Of a DNA stretch of 64,000 nucleotides, positions 1 to 8,969 are shown in pieces. This stretch comes from an uncultured Lachnospiraceae bacterium (GTDB lineage: Bacteria; Bacillota; Clostridia; Lachnospirales; Lachnospiraceae): the NCBI GenBank assembly GCA_910579465.1, contig CAJTUB010000003.1:62001-126000 (forward strand), read 5' to 3'. The notes under the pieces are model-generated. The model was not told the origin of the DNA. It ran no database searches and saw only the letters and a program-made list of their open reading frames with translations. Each line of letters begins with the position of its first letter. The first letter of the stretch is position 1. Position numbers and translations under genes: made by a program.

Positions 1-255
1 CTGCCGTTGATTTATCCGACGCTTCTTTTCGTTGTTCTGATTGCTGTCGTATACAGTTTCAAGGTATTCCGTGAAAGTTATCTGTATTTTGGAACAAGCT
101 ATCCGCCCGACCACAGCTATACGCTGCAGTATTATATGAACAATCACTTTTTTAAACTGAATTATCAGTATCTCGCGTCGGGTGCAGTGCTTACTTCGCT
201 TATTATCTATCTGATTGTGTTCGTCGGGGTAAAGCTGCAAAAAAGGTTTGCGTGA
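1..255 (+). CDS. Sugar ABC transporter permease, C-terminal fragment (MalF/UgpA type)
   Basis: The gene begins before the window; only the last 84 codons are present. The fragment has a hydrophobic segment at its start, a periplasmic-type stretch and a final membrane helix ending in a short basic tail (KLQKRFA), as in the first permease of carbohydrate ABC importers. It lies 15 bases upstream of a second permease, the usual order of the two membrane subunits (first MalF-like, then MalG-like). Substrate cannot be told from this fragment. A solute-binding protein gene is expected further upstream, outside the window. The family call rests mainly on the partner gene. Confidence 0.7.
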   Translation: MPLIYPTLLFVVLIAVVYSFKVFRESYLYFGTSYPPDHSYTLQYYMNNHFFKLNYQYLASGAVLTSLIIYLIVFVGVKLQKRFA

Positions 256-270
256 TAAGGGGGGCTGTGT

Positions 271-1074
271 ATGGAAAAGGTAATCAGAAAGGTGATTCTT
301 TCTATTTTGGCACTTATATTTCTTCTGCCGATTCTGTTGACAGTGATATGTTCTTTTTCTGCCGGGAACGTGGATACGGATGCATTCCGTTTAGAGCGTC
401 TTTTTCCCTCAGGCTTCAATCTTATGGGATATTATGATTTGCTGATTGAACACTCCGGGATACTCCGGAACTTCTGGAATTCGGTGTTCTATGCGGGGGT
501 GATTACCTGTTTAAATATTCTGGTGGCAGTTCCTGCGGCATATGCGTTTTCTCAGGCACGTTTCCGTGGAAAAGAGCTTTTGTTCTTTTTCTATATCGTG
601 CTGACGATGATGCCGCTCCAGGTAACACTGCTTCCGAATTATATCGGACTCCGGGATATGAAGCTTTTAGATACGCCGTTTGCAATTATTCTTCCTGCGG
701 TTTTTACGCCGTTTAGTGTGTTTCTGATGACACAATACATGAGAGGTCTGGAGCAGTCTTTTGTAGAAGCGGCGTTGCTCGAAACGAGGTCGGTCATAAA
801 AATTGCAGGTATGGTGATTCTGCCCCAGCTTCGTGCCTGTATTTTTGCCGTATTTGTATTTGTATTTGCAGAACATTGGAACATGGTGGAGCAGCCGGAT
901 ATTTATCTGCGGCAGGAGAGCTTAAAGCCTTTGTCAAGCCTTCTTGCAATCGGAGAGGGTCTTACGGCGTCGGAGGTACTGGCGGGTTCCGTCATTTTTA
1001 TGGTGCCGATTGTCATTTTGTATCTTTATTTCCATGACAGTCTGGAAATCGGATTGGAGAGCATGAAATTATGA
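271..1074 (+). CDS. Sugar ABC transporter permease (MalG type)
   Basis: Inner-membrane subunit of a carbohydrate importer (CUT1-like), 267 residues and about six membrane segments. The N-terminal helix (residues 8-30), the aromatic region after it and the cytoplasmic loop with EAALLETRS followed by ILPQLRA identify the family. That loop is the EAA motif that docks on the ATPase, but the usual glycine (EAA...DGA) is replaced, so the loop is atypical. The gene follows the first permease by 15 bases, with a purine-rich ribosome site (AAGGGGGG) before the ATG, and its last four bases (ATGA) overlap the next gene, which implies translational coupling. Substrate is unknown. Confidence 0.85.
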   Translation: MEKVIRKVILSILALIFLLPILLTVICSFSAGNVDTDAFRLERLFPSGFNLMGYYDLLIEHSGILRNFWNSVFYAGVITCLNILVAVPAAYAFSQARFRGKELLFFFYIVLTMMPLQVTLLPNYIGLRDMKLLDTPFAIILPAVFTPFSVFLMTQYMRGLEQSFVEAALLETRSVIKIAGMVILPQLRACIFAVFVFVFAEHWNMVEQPDIYLRQESLKPLSSLLAIGEGLTASEVLAGSVIFMVPIVILYLYFHDSLEIGLESMKL

Positions 1075-1793
1075 AAACAAGAAAAGCAGCGACCAGGATT
1101 TTAACGGTATTTTTTACGATAATGTTGTTGTTTACTTTGTTTGCGGAGGATCTGTACCATATGACGCTGCCGAAAGTAGCAACAAAAACCAGCACAAGAA
1201 AAGTGTTTCCATATGAAGTAACAGGAGTCGATGGCAGCACAATTACCGTGGAACGGACAGAGGTAGCGATTCCGAACTATATGGTGACGGGAGACAGCGT
1301 ATATGTGCTGACGGAAACAGAGCAGGGAGCCTTTGTTACAAAACGGAAAATAAAGACCGGGAAATCTGCCGGGGGATGGACTGAGATAACGGAGGGACTG
1401 AGCGGCAGGACAAAGGTAGTGATAGGAAGTGACCGGAAGCTGAGAGACGGGTCAAGGGTGTTAGTGGACGAAAAGAGCAGGCAGGTTTCCCTATACAGGG
1501 TGCAGGATATCCGGATAGGGACTGCCCTTGAATCCCAATATTATCGTATGTGTATAAAAAACAATGTCTGGCATGTGATTTTGATAGCAGCCTTTACATT
1601 ACTGATAATCTGTATCTGTAAAGTGGTTCTGAAGGGAAGACGGCGGATTTTATGGACCCCGGTGATGGTTCTTTGGTGTGTGCTGGTATGTTTCTATTTG
1701 CGCAGGTTTATTATGATTCCGCCGGAGTGGATACCGGAGAAGCTGATTGACTGGAACGGCTGGAGGGAAAATATAAAGCGGTTCTGGATTTGA
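1071..1793 (+). CDS. Unrecognised membrane protein with an efflux-adaptor-like domain
   Basis: This 240-residue protein has an N-terminal signal anchor (about residues 10-27), an extracytoplasmic part (about 30-155) and two closely spaced C-terminal helices (about 166-186 and 195-212). Part of the outer region, from VTGDSVYVLTE through VTKRKIKTG to EGLSGRTKVVIG and DGSRV, reads like the membrane-proximal beta domain of HlyD/MexA-type periplasmic adaptors. No coiled-coil hairpin or lipoyl part is visible, so it is not a full adaptor. It overlaps the sugar permease gene by ATGA and is the last gene of that operon. A role as an accessory subunit of the importer is inference. Confidence 0.6.
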   Translation: MKTRKAATRILTVFFTIMLLFTLFAEDLYHMTLPKVATKTSTRKVFPYEVTGVDGSTITVERTEVAIPNYMVTGDSVYVLTETEQGAFVTKRKIKTGKSAGGWTEITEGLSGRTKVVIGSDRKLRDGSRVLVDEKSRQVSLYRVQDIRIGTALESQYYRMCIKNNVWHVILIAAFTLLIICICKVVLKGRRRILWTPVMVLWCVLVCFYLRRFIMIPPEWIPEKLIDWNGWRENIKRFWI

Positions 1794-1804
1794 GAAGAAA
1801 AGTA

Positions 1805-1833
1805 TTGACAAGACTGGAAATTCTGATTAAAAT
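1805..1833 (+). promoter_or_regulatory. SigA promoter of the MATE gene
   Basis: TTGACA at 1805-1810 and TAAAAT at 1828-1833 are separated by 17 bases. The site lies just after the preceding stop codon and 80 bases before the MATE start, so it opens a new transcription unit. Confidence 0.75.
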
Positions 1834-1913
1834 GGTTCACGGGAAGGCGGGGCGCAGAAGCGGTTCGCCTTTGTGTTTTTGTGGGAGGAGAGACGGAAGG
1901 AAAGGGAAGTCGG

Positions 1914-3305
1914 ATGAAACAGGAAGCCAGAGATAAAGCCAGGGGAAGGGATATGACGCAGGGAAGTCCGCTGCGTCTGCTTCTGCTGTTTTCGGTTCCG
2001 GTATTATTGGGAAATGTATTTCAGCAGCTATACAATATGGTGGATACGATTATTGTGGGGAGGTATCTTGGCTATCAGGCTCTGGCGGCAGTAGGCACAA
2101 CCGGTTCGCTGAATTTTCTGGTGCTTGGGTTTGTGAACGGTCTGACCAGCGGCTTTGCAGTGCCGGTGGCGCAACGCTTCGGCGCCGGGGACGAGGCGGA
2201 GATGCGGAAGGCGGAGGCGGGCGCGGTAGTGCTTGGAACTGTATTTACGGTAGTTCTGACGCTGCTTTCCATAGTGACAGTGGGGCCGTTGCTCCGTCTG
2301 ATTCATACGCCGGACGATATTATGGGAGATGCGGTTACCTATATTACGATTATTTATGCAGGAATCGCGGCTACGATGGCATATAATATGCTTGCCTGCT
2401 TTTTGCGTGCCATCGGGGACAGCAGGACGCCGCTTTGTTTTCTGATTTTATCGTCCCTGTTTAACATTGTGCTGGATTTGCTCCTGATACGGACTGCGGG
2501 AATGGGCGTGGCAGGGGCAGCGCTTGCGACGGTGATTTCCCAGGCAGTATCTGCGCTGCTGTGTCTTGTTTATATCTGGAAACGGTACCGGATTCTGCAC
2601 CTGTCAGGGAATGATTTTAAACTGCCGGGAAAGCTTTATAAAAGGCATCTTGCCATCAGTCTTCCGATGGCGTTCCAGTTTTCCGTTACCGCAATCGGAA
2701 CCGTTGTAGTGCAGGGGGCGCTGAATTTGTTCGGAACGGCAAAAATTGCCGCATTTACTGCCGCATCGAAGGTGGAGCATCTGGTTACGCAGCCTGCCGT
2801 GACCTTTGGCATAGCGATGGCAAATTATTCCGGTCAGAATTTTGGCGCCAGAAAGATGGAGCGCATCAAGGAGGGCGTTGGGAAATGTACGCTTTTAACG
2901 CTTTTGTGTGCGGCGGCTTCGATGCTGATTTTATTTCTGTTCGGCGCTCCGCTTACGAAGCTGTTCCTGACGGCAGAGGAAATGGAGGCGGCGGTGTTAG
3001 AGGAAATATTGGAGGCAGCGCGCCTGTATTTGTGGCAGATGGCATTGTTTTTTCCGTTTTTGAACATGATATTTGTGTACCGGAATGTATTACAGGGAAT
3101 CGGAAGAAGTTTCATGCCCTTTATGGCAGGTGTATTTGAACTGCTGACCAGACTGGCGGCGTCCTATCTGCTGCCCGGGATTTTCGGCTACCGGGGAATC
3201 TGTCTTGCCGGGCCGCTTGCCTGGGTATCGGCAGCAGTTCCGCTCGGGATTGCATATTATTATTTGAGGAAACGAAACTTTTTCTTGCCTGTAGCTGGGA
3301 AATGA
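1914..3305 (+). CDS. MATE family multidrug/cation efflux transporter
   Basis: Twelve-helix inner-membrane exporter of the multidrug and toxic compound extrusion family, 463 residues from the ATG at 1914. The start RDMTQGSPLRLLL, then FQQLYNMVDTIIVGRYLG in the first helix pair and the FQFSVTAIGTVVVQ opening of the second six-helix half are typical of the DinF/NorM-like branch common in Clostridia. An in-frame GTG at 1881 would add 11 residues but has no ribosome site, while a purine-rich AAGGAAAGGG precedes 1914. It has its own promoter and seems to be a single-gene unit. Substrates cannot be predicted. Confidence 0.9.
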   Translation: MKQEARDKARGRDMTQGSPLRLLLLFSVPVLLGNVFQQLYNMVDTIIVGRYLGYQALAAVGTTGSLNFLVLGFVNGLTSGFAVPVAQRFGAGDEAEMRKAEAGAVVLGTVFTVVLTLLSIVTVGPLLRLIHTPDDIMGDAVTYITIIYAGIAATMAYNMLACFLRAIGDSRTPLCFLILSSLFNIVLDLLLIRTAGMGVAGAALATVISQAVSALLCLVYIWKRYRILHLSGNDFKLPGKLYKRHLAISLPMAFQFSVTAIGTVVVQGALNLFGTAKIAAFTAASKVEHLVTQPAVTFGIAMANYSGQNFGARKMERIKEGVGKCTLLTLLCAAASMLILFLFGAPLTKLFLTAEEMEAAVLEEILEAARLYLWQMALFFPFLNMIFVYRNVLQGIGRSFMPFMAGVFELLTRLAASYLLPGIFGYRGICLAGPLAWVSAAVPLGIAYYYLRKRNFFLPVAGK

Positions 3306-3313
3306 GGTATACT
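3285..3313 (+). promoter_or_regulatory. SigA promoter of the M18 peptidase operon
   Basis: TTGCCT at 3285-3290, 17-base spacer, TATACT at 3308-3313. The -35 box lies inside the last codons of the MATE gene. The GG before TATACT recurs at three other promoters of this window. Confidence 0.75.
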
Positions 3314-3380
3314 AAGGAAGCGATTTCATCAGCGTTTCCCTGAATATGCGGAAAAGTGAGCAGGAAAGGATGGTATCAGA

Positions 3381-4805
3381 ATGGCAGAGAAGCAGACGGA
3401 AACAGCAAAGGATAAGAAAGGGACAAAGCCTTCTAAAAATGCGTGGTTAAAGTACACCAAGGCAGAAAAGAAGGCAGTGTATGACTTTGCGGAAGGGTAC
3501 CGCAGATTTATCTCGGATTGTAAAACCGAACGGGAATGCACGGAAGAGATTCTGCGCATGGCAAGGGCGGAAGGCTATATTGATTTAAAGGAAGCTATTG
3601 CGGAGGGAAAGAAGCTTTCCGCAGGCGATAAGGTATTTGTCAATTATATGGGAAAGGCGGTAGCGCTGTTTCTGCTCGGGACAAAACCGTTGGAGGACGG
3701 GATGAAGATTCTCGGGGCGCATATCGATTCCCCGCGGATTGACTTAAAACAGGTGCCGCTTTATGAGGATACGGAGATGGCTCTTTTGGATACCCACTAT
3801 TACGGCGGGATTAAAAAGTACCAGTGGGTGACTCTGCCGTTGGCGCTGCACGGCGTTGTAGTAAAGAAAGACGGCACGGTGGTAAAGGTAGTAATCGGCG
3901 AAGCGGCGGACGACCCGGTCGTCGGGATTACGGACCTGCTCATTCATCTATCCTCCAAGCAGATGGAGAAAAATGCTTCCAAGGTGATTGAGGGAGAAGA
4001 CTTAAATATTCTAGTCGGAAGCATTCCGTTAAAGGACGGGGAAAAGGAAGCAGTAAAGGAAAATATACTGGCGCTTTTAAAGGAAAAGTACGATATTACC
4101 GAGGATGATTTTGTATCGGCGGAGATTGAAGCAGTGCCTGCCGGCGCGGCAAGGGATTTTGGCATCGACCGCAGCATGCTAATGGGCTATGGGCAGGACG
4201 ACCGCGTCTGTGCCTACTCTTCCATGAAAGCTATGTTTGAATTAAAGGAAATTGACCGCACCGCGGTATGCCTCCTGGTAGACAAGGAGGAGGTCGGAAG
4301 CGTAGGGGCAACCGGAATGCATTCCCGCTTCTTTGAAAATGCCGTAGCGGAGATTATGGAACTGTGCGGCGGGTATTCCGGCTTGAAGCTGCGCCGGGCG
4401 CTGGCAAACTCCCAGATGCTTTCTTCTGATGTGAGTGCGGCGTATGACCCGAACTACCCGGCAGTCAGTGAGAAGAAAAATACCGCATATTTCGGAAAGG
4501 GGCTTGTATTTAATAAATATACCGGCTCCCGTGGAAAGTCCGGCTCCAATGATGCGAATGCGGAGTATATGGCAAGGCTTCGTGCGGCAATGGAGAAGCA
4601 TAAGGTGACATTCCAGACGTCGGAGCTCGGGAAGGTAGACGAGGGCGGCGGTGGAACCATTGCTTATATTATGGCAAACTACGGCATGGAGGTAATCGAC
4701 AGCGGTGTGGCAGTGCTGAATATGCATGCGCCGTGGGAGATTACCGGAAAGTCTGATTTATACGAGGCACTTCGCGGATATGTTGCATTTTTGAAGGAAC
4801 TGTAA
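3381..4805 (+). CDS. M18 family aminopeptidase
   Basis: Cytoplasmic zinc aminopeptidase of the M18 (aspartyl aminopeptidase/aminopeptidase I) family that trims N-terminal residues from peptides; 474 residues, a normal length for the family. Metal-site motifs in order: GAHIDSPRIDLK (His near residue 114), DKEEVGSVGATG, LSSDVSAAYDPNYP and the C-terminal LNMHAPWEI histidine. The dodecamer-forming insert domain lies between them. A lysine-rich N-terminal tail of about 25 residues precedes the conserved part. It is followed after 29 bases by a dUTPase-like gene and then purA, so the three are probably cotranscribed. Confidence 0.93.
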   Translation: MAEKQTETAKDKKGTKPSKNAWLKYTKAEKKAVYDFAEGYRRFISDCKTERECTEEILRMARAEGYIDLKEAIAEGKKLSAGDKVFVNYMGKAVALFLLGTKPLEDGMKILGAHIDSPRIDLKQVPLYEDTEMALLDTHYYGGIKKYQWVTLPLALHGVVVKKDGTVVKVVIGEAADDPVVGITDLLIHLSSKQMEKNASKVIEGEDLNILVGSIPLKDGEKEAVKENILALLKEKYDITEDDFVSAEIEAVPAGAARDFGIDRSMLMGYGQDDRVCAYSSMKAMFELKEIDRTAVCLLVDKEEVGSVGATGMHSRFFENAVAEIMELCGGYSGLKLRRALANSQMLSSDVSAAYDPNYPAVSEKKNTAYFGKGLVFNKYTGSRGKSGSNDANAEYMARLRAAMEKHKVTFQTSELGKVDEGGGGTIAYIMANYGMEVIDSGVAVLNMHAPWEITGKSDLYEALRGYVAFLKEL

Positions 4806-4834
4806 GAAGGGCTGCAAAAGAGAGGATAAGGAAC

Positions 4835-5383
4835 ATGGAGTCAGAGGAATGGAGGGGACAGAGCTGTCCTGCTCCGCGGATTGCGGAGTTTTCAAAGGTA
4901 TCAAGGGAACGGTTCGCAGCAGATTTTAAGGAGGCATTCCCGGAAGAGGCGGCGCGTGCCGGAGAGCTTTATGAAATGCTCCGGCTTCCGGTGCGGGCCA
5001 CGTCCGGTTCTGCGGGGTATGACTTTTTTATGCCGGTAACAGTGGAGCTGGCGCCGGGAGAAACAGTGAAAATACCGACCGGTATCCGTGCCGAAATGGC
5101 GGCGTCCTATGTGCTGCTTTTGTTTCCACGGAGCGGTCTCGGGTTTAAATACCGTCTGCAGTTAAATAATACCGTAGGTGTCATTGACAGCGATTATTTC
5201 TTTTCGGACAATGAAGGGCACATTCTCGCCAAGGTGACCAATGACTCAAAGGAAGGAAAGAGTGTTACTCTGACGGCAGGCACCGGTTTTATGCAGGGCA
5301 TTTTCCTGCCGTACGGGATTACGGCGGACGATGCGGTAAGCGAGAAGAGAAACGGCGGGTTCGGCAGTACGACGAAGGAATAA
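4835..5383 (+). CDS. dUTPase family protein (dUTP diphosphatase)
   Basis: Probable deoxyuridine triphosphatase, which hydrolyses dUTP to dUMP and diphosphate and keeps uracil out of DNA. The trimeric dUTPase motifs are all present: ATSGSAGYDFF (motif 1), PRSGLGFK (motif 2), GVIDSDY (motif 3 with the catalytic Asp), GFMQGIFLP (motif 4) and NGGFGST (motif 5). The protein is 182 residues, longer than typical bacterial enzymes, with about 50 extra N-terminal residues, and about five residues separate DY from the GHI of motif 3. That variation leaves some doubt whether dUTP is the main substrate. It sits in an operon with purA. Confidence 0.85.
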   Translation: MESEEWRGQSCPAPRIAEFSKVSRERFAADFKEAFPEEAARAGELYEMLRLPVRATSGSAGYDFFMPVTVELAPGETVKIPTGIRAEMAASYVLLLFPRSGLGFKYRLQLNNTVGVIDSDYFFSDNEGHILAKVTNDSKEGKSVTLTAGTGFMQGIFLPYGITADDAVSEKRNGGFGSTTKE

Positions 5384-5417
5384 ACAGGCTGCACGGCAGC
5401 GGAACGGAGGACATTTT

Positions 5418-6695
5418 ATGGTTAGGGCAATTGTAGGTGCAAACTGGGGAGACGAAGGAAAGGGAAAAATCACCGATATGTTAGGCGAGGTTTCCGATAT
5501 TATTGTAAGATTCCAGGGCGGAAGCAACGCAGGACATACGATTATCAACAAGTACGGTAAATTTGCACTGCATCTTCTGCCGTCCGGCGTATTTTACAAC
5601 CATACGACGAGTATTATCGGCAATGGCGTGGCACTGAATATTCCGTATCTGCTCAAGGAAATCCAGGGAATTGTAGAGCGCGGCGTTCCGGCGCCGAAGA
5701 TTCTGGTATCAGACCGGGCGCAGATTATGATGCCGTATCATGTGCTGTTTGACCAGTATGAGGAGGAGCGTCTCGGAAAGGCGTCCTTCGGCTCTACCAA
5801 ATCGGGAATTGCCCCGTTTTATTCGGATAAGTATGCAAAAATCGGCTTTCAGGTTTCGGAGCTGTTCGATACGGAGCTGCTGCGGGAAAAGGCAGACCGT
5901 GTCTGCGATATGAAGAACATTATGTTAGAGCATATGTACCATAAGCCGCTGCTTGATAAGGAGGAATTATACCAGACCCTGCTTTCTTACCGGGATATGA
6001 TAGCCCCTTATGTATGTGATACGGGAGTATTTTTGCATGAAGCGATAAAGGCAGGCAGGAATATTTTGCTGGAGGGACAGCTAGGTGCGTTAAAGGACCC
6101 GGATTTCGGAATCTATCCGATGGTAACGTCGTCCTCTACGTTAGCCGCATATGGTGCTATCGGTGCGGGGATTCCGCCGTATGAGATTAAAGATATCATT
6201 GCCGTGGTAAAGGCGTACTCGAGCGCGGTAGGCGCAGGCGAGTTTGTCAGCGAGATTTTCGGGGAGGAGGCAGACGAGCTGCGCAGACGCGGCGGGGATG
6301 GCGGCGAATATGGCGCGACCACCGGAAGACCGCGCCGTATGGGATGGTTTGATGCCGTTGCGACCCGTTACGGTTGCCGTATGCAGGGCGCAACCGAGGT
6401 TGCGCTGACGGTACTGGATGTACTCGGCTATCTGGATGAGCTGCCGGTCTGCGTCGGCTATGAAATTGACGGTACCGTGACGAAGGAGTTCCCGGTTACC
6501 GCGAAGCTGAAGAAGGCAAAGCCGGTTTATGAGGTGCTGCCGGGCTGGAAGAGTGAAATCCGCGGAATTAAGAGCTATGCGGAGCTTCCGGAAAACTGCC
6601 GTAAGTATATTGAGTTTATCGAGAAGGAAATTGAAGTACCGGTTACGTTAGTTTCCAACGGACCGGGAAGGGAAGAAATTATCCGGCGCGGGTAG
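5418..6695 (+). CDS. purA: Adenylosuccinate synthetase
   Basis: Catalyses the GTP-dependent joining of IMP and aspartate to adenylosuccinate, the first committed step from IMP to AMP, in the cytoplasm. The N-terminal GTP-binding and catalytic motif GANWGDEGKGKITD is present at residues 7-20, followed by SNAGHTI, the TTGRPRRMGWFD segment and the LVSNGPGREE C-terminus. Length of 425 residues is normal. An AACGGAGGA ribosome site precedes the ATG. No PurR-box or purine riboswitch is seen in the 34 bases upstream, so expression likely depends on the promoter before the M18 gene. Confidence 0.97.
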   Translation: MVRAIVGANWGDEGKGKITDMLGEVSDIIVRFQGGSNAGHTIINKYGKFALHLLPSGVFYNHTTSIIGNGVALNIPYLLKEIQGIVERGVPAPKILVSDRAQIMMPYHVLFDQYEEERLGKASFGSTKSGIAPFYSDKYAKIGFQVSELFDTELLREKADRVCDMKNIMLEHMYHKPLLDKEELYQTLLSYRDMIAPYVCDTGVFLHEAIKAGRNILLEGQLGALKDPDFGIYPMVTSSSTLAAYGAIGAGIPPYEIKDIIAVVKAYSSAVGAGEFVSEIFGEEADELRRRGGDGGEYGATTGRPRRMGWFDAVATRYGCRMQGATEVALTVLDVLGYLDELPVCVGYEIDGTVTKEFPVTAKLKKAKPVYEVLPGWKSEIRGIKSYAELPENCRKYIEFIEKEIEVPVTLVSNGPGREEIIRRG

Positions 6696-6789
6696 GCAAA
6701 GGTAAGGTGACGGGAGTTTTTATGACAGGGGCGCGGAGCGCGCTCATCTCTTACAAGTGCAAGACAGCTGGTTGCCATGAATTATTATA

Positions 6790-6847
6790 AAAGGGAGATT
6801 GTTTCATTTTTGCAGATGCAGTGCAAGAGGAAGCAATCTCCTTTTTG
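6790..6847 (+). terminator. Intrinsic terminator after purA
   Basis: Stem AAGGGAGATTGTTTC (6791-6805) pairs with GAAGCAATCTCCTTT (6830-6844) across a loop of about 24 bases, followed by a short T run. It closes the M18-dUTPase-purA unit. Confidence 0.75.
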
Positions 6848-6922
6848 TAATGGCAGACCTTTGCCATGTCATAACATGTCGATTTATGTCTATGATATTA
6901 TGTTGTTTTTATTGAATATATC

Positions 6923-6951
6923 TTTTATTTATGACAAAAAAATGTTATACT
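6923..6951 (+). promoter_or_regulatory. Extended -10 promoter of the secreted-protein gene
   Basis: TATACT at 6946-6951 is preceded by TGT, forming an extended -10 element; the -35 position (TTTTAT, 6923-6928) is poor. It would give a leader of roughly 260 bases before the gene at 7221. Confidence 0.55.
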
Positions 6952-7220
6952 GAAAAAAAGGAAATTATTGGTAGCCCAACAAATCGTATGGGTTTAAGGG
7001 GGGGAGATATAGCGAAAAACGTCGTAGCTGGCAGTAGCATCTTGATTTTCTGATTGTGTTTCCGGGAACGGGCAGAGAGATTCCGCGTAAAACATGTCTG
7101 TGATGAATGTGTCTTATATTAAGAAAGTTTTCCAGTAAAAATTTACGGTTTGTCCGGAAGCTAATCAGAAAGATTGTACAGGTGCAGAAGAGTTTCAGAG
7201 AAAAGAACAGGAGGATATTT

Positions 7221-8336
7221 ATGAAGCACAAAATTATGAAAAAGAGAATGGTATCGTTGTTTTTGATGATTTCTATGATGGTTTCCAGTACGGTAACGGC
7301 ATATGCCGCTTCAGGAGACATGAGGGCATCGACTAAAATGGAGATGGAAAAACAGGAGCAGATTGACAGTCTGTTTGAGGAATTAAACAGGCTTGATGTA
7401 GAGAAGTCATATGATGGATACGTTTTGAAAAACGCAGAACAGGCTGGAAATAGTGCTTATACCAAAAGCCTGGCTGCCGGAATGAGGAGCCGGCAGGAAA
7501 GCTATGCAGTAAAGGAAAAGGAATGTGAAGCAGAGCTTGAAAAATTAGGAGTACATAAAGTGGAACCGTCAAATCCAGAGGACATGGCAATGCTCGAGGC
7601 TATGCGGAAAGATATGGCGTCAGGGGATGACGGGATTTCAGCCGCAGCGTCCGGAGGTGTTTATGACACGGCTCCCGATTTTAATATGATTGCGAATGTA
7701 TATACGCTTTATATTTATGACGGGACATATGAAGGCTATAATTATCGTTACATCAAGGTAAGAGATAATAAGGGATATAATGGATTGCATTATTATCAGG
7801 ATAATAATCTGGCAACCAATATCGGAGCAAGCACAGTGTCATCTGTTTTGAATTACAATTTCGGCTATGCGGTATCCTCTCTGCTTGGTTTATTGCCATA
7901 TGGGATGGTGCTTGACTGGACATTAGGAAATATTTTTACTGCATTATCCGGAGTGAATGCAAGTGTAGTTTCATCCGGACAGGGAACTTTCTATGGCGTA
8001 CGTCATAATGGTGTTACCGAGATGACATATTATTTCTTTTACAATGATGGATGGAGACATATAGGGACAAATGGAACGGCAACTGTAATCCGAGAAGATT
8101 ATTTTTATGGTAATGTAAACGGAATGCCGGTATCTGAGACTCCGAAAACAACTTTTACAATCAAAGGCAGCCATAATATTTGGCACGATTATGTAAAGAA
8201 CTATGCAGAGGTGATGTCTGGCAGACCGAATTATTGCGATATCGATAATTTCGGGAAGCTGACGATTAAAGGCTATAATAACAAGAATTACTATTATGCG
8301 CCTGTCTTTGCAGAAATGCCGAATGACCTGATATAG
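7221..8336 (+). CDS. Unrecognised secreted protein with KVEPSNPE module
   Basis: The product of 371 residues starts with a clear Sec signal peptide (KKRMVSLFLMISMMVSSTV, cut near AYAAS). The mature part opens with a charged helical region (about residues 35-110) ending in EKLGVHKVEPSNPEDMAMLEAM, then a short Gly/Ala/Ser linker, then about 230 residues rich in Tyr, Asn and Gly that look beta-structured and contain one hydrophobic stretch (SSLLGLLPYGMVLDWTLG). The ATG at 7221 has AGGAGGA ten bases ahead; an upstream in-frame start at 7107 would spoil the signal peptide. The same EPSNPE module recurs in the gene at 8970. No family is recognised. Confidence 0.75.
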   Translation: MKHKIMKKRMVSLFLMISMMVSSTVTAYAASGDMRASTKMEMEKQEQIDSLFEELNRLDVEKSYDGYVLKNAEQAGNSAYTKSLAAGMRSRQESYAVKEKECEAELEKLGVHKVEPSNPEDMAMLEAMRKDMASGDDGISAAASGGVYDTAPDFNMIANVYTLYIYDGTYEGYNYRYIKVRDNKGYNGLHYYQDNNLATNIGASTVSSVLNYNFGYAVSSLLGLLPYGMVLDWTLGNIFTALSGVNASVVSSGQGTFYGVRHNGVTEMTYYFFYNDGWRHIGTNGTATVIREDYFYGNVNGMPVSETPKTTFTIKGSHNIWHDYVKNYAEVMSGRPNYCDIDNFGKLTIKGYNNKNYYYAPVFAEMPNDLI

Positions 8337-8422
8337 CCAGGGGCGGATACCGGATAGGAGGAATATACTAAAAAGGAACCCTGAGTGAGATTAGTGTATA
8401 GGAAAAGGAGGGATTGCCGGAT

Positions 8423-8941
8423 ATGAAAAAGAAAAAGGCGCTCATTATTGTTGTTTCTGTGTTTGCCGTTCTGCTTATTGTATTGGGAGCAGGGCTGTAT
8501 ATTGCCCGGCCGAAGCATATCTATGCCGAGTATACGGTCTGTTCGGCGGAGGGTGAGACAAAAGAGGTGATTCTGGATGTAACGGTCCATAAAAGATGGT
8601 TTGTCAAAAAGAAGCTGCTGGCGGTCTGGAAGCTGACCGGAACGGTTACCTTTGACGGAACCGAGTACGTGGACCCGTACGGGGTATATAACAAGAACCG
8701 TGAGCTGTGGAAGGAGGGAGGCCCGATTGAGTTTGTTGTGCCTACGTTAAATCTCATTGAGTTACGGCAGCGGATTAATTTTCATATGAAAAACGAGGAC
8801 TTAGAGGCCATATGGATTCATGTAAGTGACGACAGCGGGCAGGAATCTTATTTCGGACCGGCAGATACGGTAGAAAAGCAGAAGGAAATCTCGGATGATA
8901 TCGTAAACAACTGGGAATCATGGATTATAGGCGGTTATTGA
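8423..8941 (+). CDS. Unrecognised signal-anchored extracytoplasmic protein
   Basis: A 172-residue protein with a basic N-terminus (MKKKKA), one membrane helix (about residues 7-27) and an outer domain of about 145 residues with alternating polar and hydrophobic residues typical of beta strands. No lipobox cysteine is seen. The ATG at 8423 has AAGGAGG eleven bases ahead; a TTG at 8414 lies too close to that site. It sits between two genes whose products share a sequence module, 87 bases after the first and 28 before the second, so all three probably form one operon. Function unknown. Confidence 0.65.
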   Translation: MKKKKALIIVVSVFAVLLIVLGAGLYIARPKHIYAEYTVCSAEGETKEVILDVTVHKRWFVKKKLLAVWKLTGTVTFDGTEYVDPYGVYNKNRELWKEGGPIEFVVPTLNLIELRQRINFHMKNEDLEAIWIHVSDDSGQESYFGPADTVEKQKEISDDIVNNWESWIIGGY

Positions 8942-8969
8942 GGCTGTGTGTCTGAAAGGAGGTAAAATT

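Larger units (their letters stand above)
6696..7220 (+). other. Intergenic region of 525 bases without a supported gene
   Basis: Holds the terminator after purA (6790-6847), an AT-rich stretch with an extended -10 promoter (6923-6951) and a leader of about 260 bases before the secreted-protein gene at 7221. A 22-codon frame starting at 6722 is too weak to call. I recognise no riboswitch or other known RNA family in the long leader. Confidence 0.6.

Noticed and set aside
6721..6745. GCGCGGAGCGC mini-hairpin after purA as a terminator
   Set aside because: Only a 4-pair stem without T run; the stronger terminator lies at 6790-6847.
6722..6790. A 22-codon frame between purA and its terminator (MTGARSALISY...)
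   Set aside because: A GGGAG lies upstream, but the peptide has no recognisable feature and sits in a transcript tail; not enough to call.
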